Shown: positions 12,196 through 22,787 of the stretch, piece by piece
How the letters are laid out: each line of letters opens with the position of its first letter
How positions within the stretch are numbered: the first letter of the stretch is position 1
NCBI RefSeq assembly: GCF_001640805.2
Contig: NC_066836.1
Span: 4,800,892-4,864,891, forward strand
Length of the DNA stretch: 64,000 nucleotides
DNA from: Lates calcarifer
Lineage: Eukaryota > Chordata > Actinopteri > Centropomidae
Direction of reading: 5' to 3'
The notes under the pieces: generated by a model
Database searches by the model: none
Seen by the model: only the letters and a program-made list of their open reading frames with translations
Told to the model about the DNA's origin: nothing
Position numbers and translations under genes: made by a program

Positions 12196-13084
12196 CTGCT
12201 CCCCCATCTCTCACCGCGCGCTCTTTTCTTTCTCATAGCGCTGTTCCAGTGGCAGGGTGGGGCGGCCAGCTTGGCGCCTCACTGCTGCTGCAGACACACT
12301 GCTGGGCAGTGATGGTGGTGGTGTGTGTGCGTGTGTGTTTGTGTAAGGGGGTCTAGCTGGCGGAGGATGAAGACGAGGAGGCGGAGGGGGATCGTCTGAG
12401 CTTTGAGCTAACTATGTTTGACAGGCAGCAGAGGAAGGGTGGGGTGGCAGGGTTGGTACCGCTGGAGGTGGTTGGAGGAGGTACTTGATGGGAGAGGGTG
12501 GGGGCTGCACTGGGCTCCCAGAATCCCTCTCAAACCTTGAGCCCCGTAAAAAAAAAAGGCGGGCTGAGGAAAAACTAAGGGCTAAGGAGTTTGTTTGTGC
12601 TAAGACGGCAGGCGGGGGTGTTTAAATCCCAAATACACAGCCCAATCCCCCGCCACCCTCCCCCTTCACTTCCCCACCCACCCACACCCCTCAAAGATTA
12701 TAAGAAATTTGTTCGGCGCCCCAAGATGACAAAGACAGGACAACAGAGTGAGAATCGCAACAACCGTACTCTATTAAAGACGGCGAAGCTGCGGAAATCA
12801 GGCGGAAAACAAAGCCTTTCGCTACACCCGCTTTGCTCCACACTTCACAAGCTGGAGGAGTGTTTGTCTGGCAGTAAAAAGGACGGGGGCCTGCTACTTG
12901 AAAAAAGATTTGTTTTACATTGCAGATGTTTTGTATTTTTCTTTTCATTCAGTTGGTAAATTTTCAAATATCTGGTTTGAATTTGCATCTTTTGATTCAG
13001 AACAGGAGGACAAGAGAGAGGAGAGATGGATGAAAAAAAAGAGGAAGAGAGTAGGGGAGCTTGTAGAGGGTAGAGGTGGGCAGA

Positions 13085-13432
13085 AGGGCACACACACATA
13101 TGTATATACTCACAAATACATACACACACACACTTATACCCAGGGGGATGGGTGGTAGTCGGGGACAGCTGGGCATAGATGGATGGTGTGGGGGAGGTTG
13201 CTCTCTGTGTGTGTGTGTGTGTGTGTGTGAATGTGTCCTCTGTGCACTTTGTGAAAAAGTGTTTGTGTTTACGCATGTTTGCTTTATGTGTCCAACTGTA
13301 TTTAATGTATTTTTAAGCACATTTTACATATTTATGTCTCTTTACGAGCGTAGGTGTTGTTTGTTCTTTGACACATGTGTCTGTCTTCCTGTCTGTATGT
13401 TTTATGAGAGGGTGTGTGTGTGTGTGTGTGTG
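13085..13432. repeat. CA and GT microsatellite cluster
   Basis: CA-rich runs at 13088-13136 are followed by GT runs at 13203-13230 and 13410-13432. Because CA and GT runs on the same strand are complementary, this region can fold into a hairpin. Open frames here encode only Cys/Val or His/Thr repeats and are not genes. Confidence 0.85.
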
Positions 13433-14059
13433 CGCACTCCTGTGTACGATTCAGGGGTGCATGTCAGCATGGTTGCAGTGTGTGCGAGTGGATGCCCCTG
13501 TGTGTGTGTAATGGCCTGTATCATACCGTGCCATATCAAACTGCACACTGTTGGCTGGGTTTCCCATCAAATGTGTACAGCATCAGCCTCAGCAGCACCG
13601 TGACACATGGCGCTGTCTGTCACACTCCATAGCACCGCTGTCTGTGCAGCTACAATGGGATGTGGACACATACATTCCAGCACACACGCCAGCGCACAGG
13701 CGCGCGTAGCCTCAACCACATGCAGATAAAAAACATCTCATAAATCACAGCGATGCACATACTTCATCCCACACACAAACAGATAAAGTCCTCCCTGGAA
13801 AAACAAACACAACTGCACTTGCATGCAAACAAATCCCCTGCAAGCATCGCTAATAAGCTTCCTGAGACTTGCACACACGTGAAGAGACATGCACATACTT
13901 AACACACATTCACATACACATGAACATGCGAGTAAGAATCTCATCACACAAACGCACAAGGCACACTTAGTCCAGGCCTACACGCAGAGGGTGCACGCAC
14001 ACACACACTTCTATTACAGTAAATAAAGTTCATTAACCCGTGCTAATTAGCACCAACAC

Positions 14060-14300
14060 TGTAAAGCCTCCCTGGGAGAACAAAAAAGGGAGGGAAAGAA
14101 GGAATTAAGGATGAGGAGAAGTAAACGAGTTTGTCGGGAATAAGGGAGGAGGGGGAGGAGGCTCGACAGAAGGGCGAAGAGGTGAGGGAGGACAAGAGGA
14201 AACAGAGGAGGACATTGGGGCAGATGGAGAGGAGGAGGGGGGGGGGGGGGGATGGAGGGAGACAGATGGAGGAGGAAGGAGGAGAGGGGGTGAACATGGA
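14060..14300 (+). repeat. purine-rich tract with a 15-G run
   Basis: A GGA/AGG-rich tract includes an uninterrupted run of 15 G at 14237-14251 with further GG/GGG clusters on both sides. On the plus strand, and so in the pre-mRNA, this is a strong candidate for a G-quadruplex and a length-unstable homopolymer. Minus-strand frames across it are low-complexity Pro/Ser peptides. Confidence 0.85.
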
Positions 14301-14385
14301 GATGGCCAAGGTGGTTTGAATTTTTCACTGTCTGCTCCTTTTTAAACAGTGAAACCCATCGAATCAAGAGGAAGCTGTTTTTGTT

Positions 14386-14565
14386 AAAGGAATATTTTGA
14401 GAGCTATGTTTGCTTCCTTCCTGAGAGTGAGACAAGAGGATCGATATCTGTGTCCTGTCTGTGTGTTTCGTACCAAGATGGAGTCAGGACTTGGTTAGCT
14501 TAGCTTAGCATAAAGTCTGAGGGCAGGAAATGTAAAAGTTGTGTTATTTGTACAGGCACCATGTT
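14386..14565 (+). repeat. dispersed repeat family B, copy 1
   Basis: It contains AATATTTTGAGAGCTATG, GATCGATATCTGTG and GGTTAGCTTAGCTTAGCATA, in an order typical of a short dispersed repeat that I recall from percomorph genomes. A second copy with GATGGTTAGCTTAGCATAGA lies near 26850. No coding potential. Confidence 0.65.
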
Positions 14566-16169
14566 ACCACACCCTGACTGTAGCTCTGAGACACTGGATT
14601 GATCTGAGGGATCTTTTCCTCTAATTCTCAAAACAAAGCCTGTTTTCAAATTCAGAAAAACGTTGAACCACTCCTCTTGCTCGTCCTCGGAGAGCCCTCG
14701 AGCTCCTCACGCTTCCTCTGTTGTCTCATTGGCTTCTTCTCTCCCCTCCCTCACATATGTACACTGATTACCACCTCGTTTTATCACCCACCTCCCTATT
14801 CATACCCTTATCCATCCATCTTCCCTCCCCCCCTCTTCATCTTCCTCCCTCCCTCCCTCCCTTGGCTTGATATCCCAGTCAGCCTTCTACCTCTGCATTC
14901 TCTCACCTTGTTGCCAGCTAGGGAAAGTGTAAATTGTGTTGCTTTAAATACCCGTGTCTTCCTCGAGCTTACAGCTTGAGGGAGGGGGGGATTGTGGAGG
15001 AGTGGAAGTGAGGAGAGAAGAAAGAGGAGCAAGCCACAGTGTTTAACTTAACGTCTGCTAAGGATAGATAGGTCTCTCCTTTCATTTTTGCAGCTTGGGT
15101 GTTCATACTGACTTAACCGTTTAAACTCTAGCTGAACTTAATTTCCCCCCCTTTAACTTTGCTCTTAAGTAGCTTCAAAGGTAAAGAGAACAGCTGTATC
15201 TGTATCTGAGGCTTATACGGGTCATATTCTACTGGCAGACAACTTTGTTTGTGTTTTCTATGAACCAGTTTGGGCCGGCAGATGGGTTGGGTGTGCCACA
15301 TTATGATGCATCATATAATTTATCAACCACAAAAACTTTTTATTCTCTTATGTCAGTCTAATCTGTCTGGCACCCATCTTAATGTCCACTGCAGTTAACC
15401 CCACCCATCTCACCATATAATGACTACTTAAGTCCATGTGAAATATTGCTCAGATACTGACAAATTAACCTGATGCAATTAGATTATAACCACACACTGC
15501 TCCAGTGAAATTAAATCAAACATCTCTTATTAATATTTGACCGTTGGGGCTAACACGATCTCTGACATGCTGGTATACTGTACAAGATAAAGTGATTTTG
15601 CATCAGTGGAGCTTTAGATTCAAGATGCAGAGTGCTGTTTAATCATCATTAAAACATTTTTAGAACTTATGCTCATTAAGAGTGAGACTGACCTTTATTT
15701 GTTAGCTTGCATTAATGAATAAAACCTACATCAGTTTACTCTATTGTCGTGGTATTCATAGTTTCAAGCTGGATGCTGAACAAATGTGTATAGTATTATT
15801 GAAAATTTATCAAGAATGTGTACATTTGATGTAACACTGAAGCCACATAATGAATATTTTACTCAGAGTAAACAATATACAAATTTAATACAACAATGGG
15901 GCAAGCACACAGTGAATAATGCAGGAAGTGTCAGGGGAAAGCACAGTTCAGCAGTTTTAAGGGCAGTAGACTTAGACTTTATTGAGTACAGTATGTGACA
16001 GTATGTGAGTGTGACACGACCAGAGGACAGGCTGGGTCTTCTATTCTGTCTGCACATAATAGAAAGTAGTAAGTCCGGGATTTGGTGCAGTTAAATATTA
16101 TATATTATGTAAAGGATTCTTAACAATGTATCCACTTAAAAAGCAGATACCTTCCCCCAATTGTTAATC

Positions 16170-16640
16170 GCTGAAGGTCCACAGCTTGACAACTGAAGTT
16201 GTTTTACCAGCACAAATGTCACACTGAGCCTCGAACACAGGTTGTCCTTGGTCAGGAATGCCAGGAGTCTGTGGCGGCCAAAGATACGACACAAGTTTGG
16301 CTAACTTGTCAGAGCTCATTGCGGTTGGCTTGATGAGTGATGCACTGGGACAGCCAATTTACCCAAAGTGTTCATGCCAAGTAAAGGAGCTCTTATAATC
16401 AGCCGCAAGAATTATCCCAAGATGCTATTAAAGGAGGCACTAATCCGTGGTGCACTTGACCACACATTCAGCCCTCAGCCATCATGGTGCTTAGATAAAC
16501 TAACCACAAGGTCAAAGCCGCAGTAAAGCACCACAGAGAGCGACTTACTCTGACACGAAGGGCTCTGGAAGTCTCAGAGTGCTGTTTGAGTCCTACCGGC
16601 AAACAGCAGCGGTACCTTTAAGAGTGGTTATCGCTCTGAA
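16170..16640. promoter_or_regulatory. candidate conserved noncoding block
   Basis: About 470 bases of balanced, non-repetitive sequence with no simple repeats and no long open frame, standing out from repeat-rich surroundings. It includes TTCATGCCAAGTAAAGGAGC, CTTATAATCAGCCGCAAG and CCACAAGGTCAAAGCC. I infer possible constraint from its complexity only; cross-species comparison was not possible. Confidence 0.22.
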
Positions 16641-16829
16641 CCCTCTCAGCCCGGAGGCAAACCTAAGGCTTTTTTTCTTTTCTAATAACTGATGTTTTCT
16701 GAGATGCTGAACTGGCCATCCAGCTCTCAAATGACAAAAAAAAGATGCCTATAGTTGCTTGCTTCTCTAAGCTCATGTATTGCAAATGTGTGTTTTTGAT
16801 GCTACATGCAGTTAGTTTGCTCGCCTCCT

Positions 16830-17420
16830 CTTCTGCATCCTTTTTTCCCGTGTCCCCCCTCTTTCATGTCTTGATGGGAGTTCCGCCGAAGCGCACTTAA
16901 GCAGATGTTCTTCCTGCAGAAAAAAAAAAAAAAATCAATTCCACCGCCGGTGCAAGGATGTGATAACGCTCCACGCCGAATATAAACCTGTCTCCCGCTT
17001 GACAATTTGGTTCCAATTAAACTATTTATACACGCCATCTTTTCAGGGGTGAGGAGACCGCTTTGAGGCATATCTTCTTATGAGATGTTCCCTCCGTTGG
17101 CTTGGTCTTGTTGTCAATTATGCCATATTTTTGTTTTGCTTGAGATTAGGTTGAGCGAGCACTGGCATGTTTTGAAGTGAGCAGGAAGGGAGGGGAGCAC
17201 AAAGCACAGTTGGGTGCACTCAAGGCCGCAATAACTTAGCCCGGCAAAAAGCGCAGGAGTGGCTGTGTGCGGCATTACTTACCATAACGAGGGGCCGAAT
17301 AATTTAGTATATGTCTCCTGTTCCTGATTCATGTAATCGCCTGACACCCTCACTGAATGCAAAGAGCGGAATTAGCCTGCACCCTCACCCGTTATCAAGA
17401 GAGCACTGTTAAATACCATA
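16830..17420. promoter_or_regulatory. candidate conserved noncoding block
   Basis: A second complex block containing CCAATTAAACTATTTATAC, TTGTCAATTATGCCATA and GCCGCAATAACTTAG, interrupted only by a short poly-A run at 16919-16934. It lies about 1 kb upstream of exon 2. No splice-bordered open frame resembling the alternative CADM3 N-terminal insert was found in it. The regulatory call is an inference. Confidence 0.22.
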
Positions 17421-17929
17421 ATTTGAGCCAATTTGAATACTGTTACACACCCAGAGAGTTCACTGTTCAGTGGTTTTTGTGGTGCACCAGTTCCAGCTTC
17501 AGCCTTTAGAATCCCTTCATTATGGTGGGTCATTTGTATTCTCTTTCTCTTTCCCTCTGACCTGCTCATTTCCATAATGCCTGTCCCATTCAAGCTTGTT
17601 CTGTACCAGCAGATACATATGCATGGCGTTAAAAACTGACACAGATACCAACAAAAGAGGGTTACAGTGCCATTAGAGGGATGAGACAGTGCTCTTGTTG
17701 TTGCTTTGACCTGTCGAGAGCCACTGTCTGTCGTGGTCTCTTCATCTTTGCTGGTCCCTCAGGTCGTGCAGTCTCTGGATACCAGGGCTGCTACTGACTC
17801 ATCGCTCTTACATTGGCCTCGCAGTCATGCAACCAGATAGCCATTTGTCTGCTTTTTTTGTCCCTCTGACAGCACGACCGAGTGTGTGTGCGTGTGTGCG
17901 AGTTGTGTCTGTGCTTTCAGAAAGACAGA

Positions 17930-18015
17930 TAGAGATATATAGATAATCTGACAAGCAGAGAAAGAGATGGGCGGGGGGAGATAGAGAGAGAGAGAGCGAG
18001 AGAGAGAGCGAGGCG
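17930..18015 (+). repeat. (GA)n-rich run upstream of exon 2
   Basis: GAGAGAGAGA repeats with occasional C, about 160 bases before the exon 2 acceptor. A GT-rich run lies just upstream at 17881-17895. Confidence 0.85.
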
Positions 18016-18172
18016 AGTAATGCATTTTGTGGGTTTATCTGATTTGTGTGTTGGTGTGTGCCACTGTTTTTGCTTGTATTTTCATATAAGTGCTGCATCT
18101 GTCTGACTTATCTCTGTTGCCTCACTGTCGCTCTGTCTTATGATTCCCCCCCCCCCCCCTCCTGTTACCTAG

Positions 18173-18322
18173 ACGATGACCCCTTGCAGCCGGTGACCTC
18201 AGATGAGACGGTGTCCGTGGGGGGCACGGTGACACTGACCTGCCGGGTGGCCGAGAGCGACAACTCCTCACTGCAGTGGTCCAACACTGCACAGCAGACC
18301 CTGTACTTTGGAGAGAAGAGAG
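18173..18322 (+). CDS. cadm3: cadm3 exon 2: first half of V-type Ig domain 1
   Basis: This exon encodes the start of the mature ectodomain: DDDPLQPVTSDETV, then GGTVTLTCRV with the first Ig cysteine, then LQWSNTAQQTLYFGEKR with the core tryptophan. It closely resembles what I recall of mammalian CADM3 in this region (TSDETV, LQWSN, QQTLYFGEKR), and fits CADM1, 2 and 4 less well. The acceptor is a C14 run followed by TCCTGTTACCTAG; the donor is AGAG/GTGAGG. It is 150 bases long and both flanking introns are phase 1, as usual for Ig exons. DNSS gives an N-glycosylation sequon. In the family this N-terminal domain mediates calcium-independent homophilic and heterophilic trans binding at neuronal contacts. 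The purine-rich start of intron 2, and copies of this exon's 3' half, recur in intron 2. Confidence 0.95.
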
Positions 18323-20059
18323 GTGAGGTGGAGGGAGGGAGAGAGGGAGGGAAGGAGGGAGGGGTGAGGAGAGACTGGGGAAACAGGGAAAGAAAAGAAG
18401 CTATGAAAGTGTCAAAAAGCAACCCTATCTCCTCCAAAACACATTCAAATGCTGCTAATTTGCCTTGCCAAATATGTTTTGCAAGGAACATAAATGCTGC
18501 CTAGATTATGTTCACCATCAACTTTTTTCCAGTCCAGAAAATGTGACACTCCACCACAGAGATGTTGTAGGGGAGAGTCTGGGTAGGGCAGCTTTCTGTA
18601 TTAAATGCATGTCTTTGACAACAGAGATATCTTTTTGTTGTAGGTTGTGTGTAGAATTATGCCCATGGTTTGGACCAAGATCGTAGTCAATGCTTTTCTT
18701 TGTTTGCTACAAATCAGTGTTGATTTTTTTCAATATTTAATAGTCCCCTAACCTCAACTGCTCTGAGTTGCTTAAACGAAACCACTAGACCTTTAATTTC
18801 CAAGAGCGAAAACGAAGCTAAACCACATTTAAACATGTTGACAGTCAAAACATTTCAGATATGTTCAGTATGAACATTTTGCATTGGTGGTAAACTGATA
18901 CTTTCAAAATACATTTATTACAGCTCTGTTTACACTTGTTATTTCACCAGTCACTTCTCCATATAAAATCCAGATGCAATAGAATGTACCCTTTGTTTAC
19001 ACCAAGCCTCGTACAGAGTATGCACCCCCTGTTGACCACATCCTAAATCAGATTACAGTCTGTCTTAGATTTCCCAGGATACATTCAAATGAACTTAGGC
19101 CCCTCTGCTGTCCAGAGGGTGGTGGTGATACACCTGAATCTGTTTGGTAACTGCAAAAAACACCAGGAGAAAAATAACTTATTTATACATAGTAACGAAT
19201 GAACTGCATTAATGAACTATGAGTGAGGCAAAGGTTTCGCATGAGATTTCTTTAATGCCACCCCCTAAACCATACAGATCATTAAGTGATTGAACCAATC
19301 AGGGAGCAGATAAATGCTTCAACAGCTTGGTGCACTTTCTGTACGGTGCAAACTTCTGTATAACTTTAGCTGCTGTTAACACAGGGGACAGACTGCGCAG
19401 AGTTTACTCCCACAGACTGCTTACTTAGGTAGTTCCACCTGGGAGGAGTAAAGATTATATACACCTTTTAAACATCTGGCTAAAACGCATCTCAAGGAAT
19501 CAGAATTCAGTCTTGAATGCATTTACATTTTTGACATTTGAAAGATATTCAGTCTGTCCAACTGACGTATTTTAAATGGGGTCTGTGTTGATAATAAAAA
19601 TCAAATCTTACAGAGCATATTTGCTAACAAATGTTACTTCCATATGAAGGCAGTTTTTAGGAGACAGGGTTACAATAGAGATGTTTGTTACTGCTCCTTT
19701 GTTGAACAAGACACTAATAATTACTTGGTACACATCAGGTCAAAAGCTTTGTTCGAGAGAAAAAGCCTCAAACAAACACATGGGGGGACTGAGATAGCAA
19801 ACAGCATATTATTGTAATACTGCATGGTGCCAAAAGTGCTCAATAAGTGCCACAAATCAAAACAGAGGACTATAAAACAAACCTCAATGTCTGATGGGCT
19901 AAAGTGCGTCAACATGTTCAATTCAAACAGATACTTTTTTCTTTTTTTTTTTTTTTTTAAAAAGTAAAACTGTCGCAGCTTTTTAATAATCCATTTTGCG
20001 TAACTTGATGGCCTAACTGGCTGGAGAGCCAGGCCGGGCTTTTAATGATATTTTGAAAA

Positions 20060-20140
20060 GAGAGACTTCCCACTCTGCGGTGCAGTGGTCCGACATAACA
20101 CAGCACAGCCTGTATTTTGAAAAGAAAAAAGAGGTGAGAG
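20060..20140 (+). pseudogene. decayed copy of exon 2 3' half (c1), donor retained
   Basis: This segment aligns with the last third of exon 2 through TGCAGTGGTCC (exact), ACACAGCAC and CCTGTATTTTG. Read in the exon frame it gives VQWSDITQHSLYFEKKK, parallel to LQWSNTAQQTLYFGEKR, without a stop. The donor survives as AGAG/GTGAGAG at 20134. Two extra A residues before it change the phase, and no credible acceptor lies upstream within the open frame (TAA at 20014-20016). I read it as a non-functional duplicate, although the donor could act as a decoy. Confidence 0.75.
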
Positions 20141-20460
20141 AGACGGTTAGTGGTGGGGAAAAACTGACACTGTAAATAAGGACTGACATTATAAATATGG
20201 AGTTTTGGTACTAATGATTACTTTTGACTGTGTTGACTCAAGCCAATGGTTCAAAACATTGTCAGGAGTGTGAAAAGGAGCATACACACCAGCTAGTTTG
20301 AGTATAAAGACAGGGACATTACAAGGCTGTGATTACAATAAAACGATGATTTCTTTTTTTTTTTTTTTTTTGACATGATGAAAGAAATGATAGCTGAAGT
20401 CAGAAGACTTTAAAGAAACTTGAAGTCTGATGGGCTGAAATGTTTGCTCCAACTTTTTGT

Positions 20461-20520
20461 GATCTGTCCCTCTTCAGACATCACACAACAGACTTGGTAC
20501 ATTGGAGTGAAAAGAGGAGA
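20461..20520 (+). pseudogene. decayed copy of exon 2 3' half (c2)
   Basis: After TCCCTCTTCAG comes a segment that translates in the exon frame as DITQQTWYIGVKRGE, close to NTAQQTLYFGEKRGE. About 29 of 39 bases match exon 2 by hand alignment. A short stretch equivalent to GGTCC is deleted. The donor position reads GAGAGA instead of GTGAGG, so it is not usable. The TCTTCAG looks acceptor-like but may simply derive from the exon's CTCACTGCAG. Confidence 0.65.
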
Positions 20521-20594
20521 GAGTCGTACAGATGGAAGGAAGGAGCGATGGGAGAGTTAGAGAATTAGAAACAAGGGCAACGAGAGACAGAAAG

Positions 20595-20645
20595 ACTCCC
20601 TTGTGCACTAATACAACGCTTAACAGCAGAAGTGAAGTGATACAG
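20595..20645 (+). pseudogene. decayed copy of exon 2 3' half (c3)
   Basis: The 36 bases at 20595-20630 align without gaps to exon 2 positions 18263-18298 with 25 matches by hand count, including ACTCC, TGCA, CAAC and ACAGCAGA. The frame is interrupted and no donor is present. Confidence 0.5.
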
Positions 20646-20683
20646 AGATGGAGTCAAGAATGGCGAGAGCAGAGATGGATGGA

Positions 20684-20735
20684 GGGCCAGCATTTTTGCA
20701 ACAGACAATTTGGACAACAGAGAGGCGAGAGAGAA
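20684..20735 (+). pseudogene. decayed copy of exon 2 3' end and donor (c4)
   Basis: The 25 bases at 20707-20731 match exon 2 and its donor (18305-18329) at 18 positions by hand count, including TTTGGA and AGAGAGG. The donor GT has become GC (AGAG/GCGAGA). Preceding TTGCAACAGAC corresponds to TGCACAGCAGAC. Non-functional by appearance. Confidence 0.5.
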
Positions 20736-20773
20736 TGAGGGAGGGAGGTGGGAAAGGACAAATGGAGAGATCA

Positions 20774-20892
20774 GCAAGTCTTTACTCCAGATGGAGCTTC
20801 AACCACAGAAGAGACGAGGGAGATAGAAAGTAAGGCTCTTCTGTGCAATAACACTTAAAGCCTGACCTCTACGTTGGAGAGAATTGAGAGAA
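20774..20892 (+). pseudogene. decayed copies of exon 2 3' half (c5 weak, c6)
   Basis: c6 at 20834-20892 contains TAACACTTAAAGCCTGACC and then ACGTTGGAGAGAA, matching AACACTGCACAGCAGACC and ACTTTGGAGAGAA with small gaps. c5 at 20774-20812 (TTACTCCAGATGG, TTCAACCACAGAAGAGA) is a weaker match to TCACTGCAGTGG and CCAACACTGCACAGCAGA. Neither keeps an open frame or a donor. Confidence 0.45.
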
Positions 20893-20964
20893 GTGTTGGA
20901 GGAGGAGGAGGAGGAGGAGGAGAGGGAGAGGGAGAAAATAGGAGGAGGGAGCGAGAGGGAACAG

Positions 20965-21025
20965 CAACTCCCCACTGCAGTGGTCCAACATGCACAGCAG
21001 ATGCTGTACTTTGGAAAGCAGAGAG
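20965..21025 (+). pseudogene. best-preserved copy of exon 2 3' half (c7)
   Basis: 61 bases align to the last 62 bases of exon 2 (18261-18322) with six differences, about 90% identity by hand count. One base is deleted in CAACA(C)TGCACAG, which breaks the frame; after the deletion it reads AQQMLYFGKQR. The donor is lost (AGAG followed by CTGGG). It is flanked on both sides by purine-rich sequence like that beginning intron 2, so the copied unit appears to include exon tail plus adjacent intron. Confidence 0.85.
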
Positions 21026-21989
21026 CTGGGAGGCAGAGAGGGGAGAGGAGGATGATGGGAGCTCAGAATTCATCCATTAAACCATGTCCTCTCATCAAAG
21101 TGCAGCAGATGGAGAGAGAAAGGAGGAGAAACGAAGATCTTGTTTTCCGAAAAGCCAAGACGTAGGGAGATAGAGGAGGAATGGAGGTAGTGATTGATCT
21201 AGGAAAGATGAGAAGTAATGAGGAAGGACAGGGTGGAGGAGGCAAGAGAGGAGTGGTAAACAGAAGAAAGACAGCAGTTTTTTAGGGGGAGATTAGCAGA
21301 TGGAGACGGGGAAGGGAGGAAAAAGAAGAATAAAACATTTTTGACTCAGTCTGAGTGCAGAGTCAAAATAAAAGTTAAAAGATGTCCAACTTTATCTGTT
21401 CAGCAGTTAGGAACAGGAAAGATTTATGTGTTTTCTTAACTGTGCTTAAGTTTCAGTTAAGTTTAGACACTTCTTCGTTAAGGTTAGGCAACACTTGAGG
21501 TCATGTTTAGATCTGCAGTAATTGATACTTTTGACTTCATGGGTCCAGCACAGTGAGCTTTAAACAAAGACATGTGGTTGCAAGGATGACCTGATGAACT
21601 TACTCTTATATCCCCACCATGAATACCTTCCTGAGGAGGAAGATGGTAAATGGTATCTTCATCAGCACAGGAGATTACACCCAGTTGTAAATTCTTGAGA
21701 TGGGTCACTGCTGTTATTGTACCCCAAGTGTTTACTCAGTTGTACAGTAATGTTCTCTGGCAGTTCAATCAGAGGGCCAGAGGCATACCACAAAGTATAA
21801 AAAGGAGGTGAAACGTTTGGTCGGGGGGCACACCTTTGAACTGCTTACTGCTGTGTGGTTCTGTGTGTTGCTTCCTCTCTGTAGAGATTAAACATTTGGT
21901 GCATGCTACCTTGCCAGTCTTGTTCTTTGACTCTCTACAGGCAGACCGGGAAATTTCCATAACACAATAAATGTAACTCCAGTATTCTG

Positions 21990-22295
21990 TAACTCTCCTG
22001 TCAGCTCTGTTGTGGACAATATCTGATTCTTTAGCTGCTAAATACTTCAGCATGTTCACAAGCTAGTCTCTAACTTTGCCTGCTTGCTGTTTGGTGCCCG
22101 GCAGGTAGCTTGGTGGTTTTTTTTTTGTTTGTTTTGTTTTGTTTTTACTGAAAACAGCTGAAAGTTGTGTGTAGCAAAACCAAAACAGTGAGCTGAAAGA
22201 CAGCAAAAAGCTCTGTAGTGCTGAGAAGAACTTCAGACTTCTCTATGGTTATTTAATGAATTGTTAATGTAAAAATATTGACCAGTGCAACTTTA
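21990..22295 (+). repeat. dispersed repeat family A, copy 2 (5' truncated)
   Basis: Blocks matching other family A copies are CAATATCTGATTCTTTAGC, GCTAAATACTTCAGCATG, TTCACAAGCTAGTCTCTAAC, GCTGTTTGGTGCCCGGCAGG and a late AAAATATTGACCAGTGCAAC. The 5' GGCCACTTGGGGGCAGC end is missing. It interrupts the series of exon 2 copies, which suggests it inserted within that region. Confidence 0.65.
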
Positions 22296-22596
22296 AGGTC
22301 AAGGAAAGATTGTGATTGTTAAAAGAAGTCATTGTTGACTATAGGAAACAGCAGCTTCTTGTCCAAAAGTCATTGTATTGTACAGATATGATTTGTTTGC
22401 TTGTAGGTATAATAATTTGTGAAAACGTTCTGCTTCTGTGGGTCGATGTGGAAAAAATTGTCAATACGGGAAAGACGAAGGAAGGACAGAACGTTTAAGA
22501 AAGTAAAATAAAAGGTTGGTGGGATCTAAAAAGTGAGGCAGCTTGGAGAAAAAACAGTGACTGAAATGATCCAAAAGATGAATTGGAAGAGAGCAG

Positions 22597-22655
22597 CAAG
22601 TCATCTATGCGGTTGGCCCAAGGAGCGCAGCTCAGACAGTGTGCTTCAGACTTAA
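22597..22655 (+). pseudogene. decayed copy of exon 2 3' half (c8)
   Basis: TGCGGTTGGCCCAA, GCGCAGCTCAGAC and TGTGCTTCAGAC line up with TGCAGTGGTCCAA, TGCACAGCAGAC and TGTACTTTGGAG in the same order. No open frame is kept. This is among the weaker copies. Confidence 0.4.
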
Positions 22656-22787
22656 GACAGCAAGACATGAAGAGATGAGAGTAAGGAGTACTAAGAAAAA
22701 GAAGGATGTACCAGAACAGGGAAAGAAATAAGACAGATGATTGAAGAGAGGAGAAAAAGGAAGGGAGATGGGGAACGAGAAAAATCA

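Larger units (their letters stand above)
1..18172 (+). other. cadm3: cadm3 intron 1 (3' part), exon 1 not found
   Basis: This stretch lies upstream of the first recognisable coding exon and I read it as the 3' part of intron 1. Exon 2 begins in phase 1, so a preceding exon carrying the signal peptide must exist. I looked for an ATG followed by a hydrophobic signal sequence and a phase-1 GT donor and found none I trust, so exon 1 is probably upstream of base 1, giving an intron longer than 18 kb. The interval holds dispersed repeats, CA/GT microsatellites, long pyrimidine and purine tracts, a Tc1/mariner relic and several blocks of balanced, non-repetitive sequence, listed separately. Stretches not itemised (about 1200-2200, 4200-6300, 7250-8250, 9900-11250, 12550-13050, 14560-16150) hold only ordinary AT-moderate intronic sequence that I could not assign. 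An internal alternative promoter is possible but not demonstrated. Confidence 0.7.

Noticed and set aside
12240..12420. Possible exon 1 or promoter in a GC-richer, CpG-containing patch
   Set aside because: Neither of the ATGs checked there opens a signal peptide; the frames hit stops (for example MKTRRRRGIV) or are GT-repeat translations. Kept only as a weak promoter possibility.
19930..20060. T-rich run as the acceptor for a complete exon containing copy c1
   Set aside because: The nearest AG after the tract (19977-19978) is followed by an in-frame TAA at 20014-20016 before the copied region, and no better acceptor lies within the open part.
20480..20520. Copy c2 as a functional phase-1 exon with acceptor TCTTCAG
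   Set aside because: The donor position reads GAGAGA, not GT, and the acceptor-like sequence is explained by descent from the exon itself.
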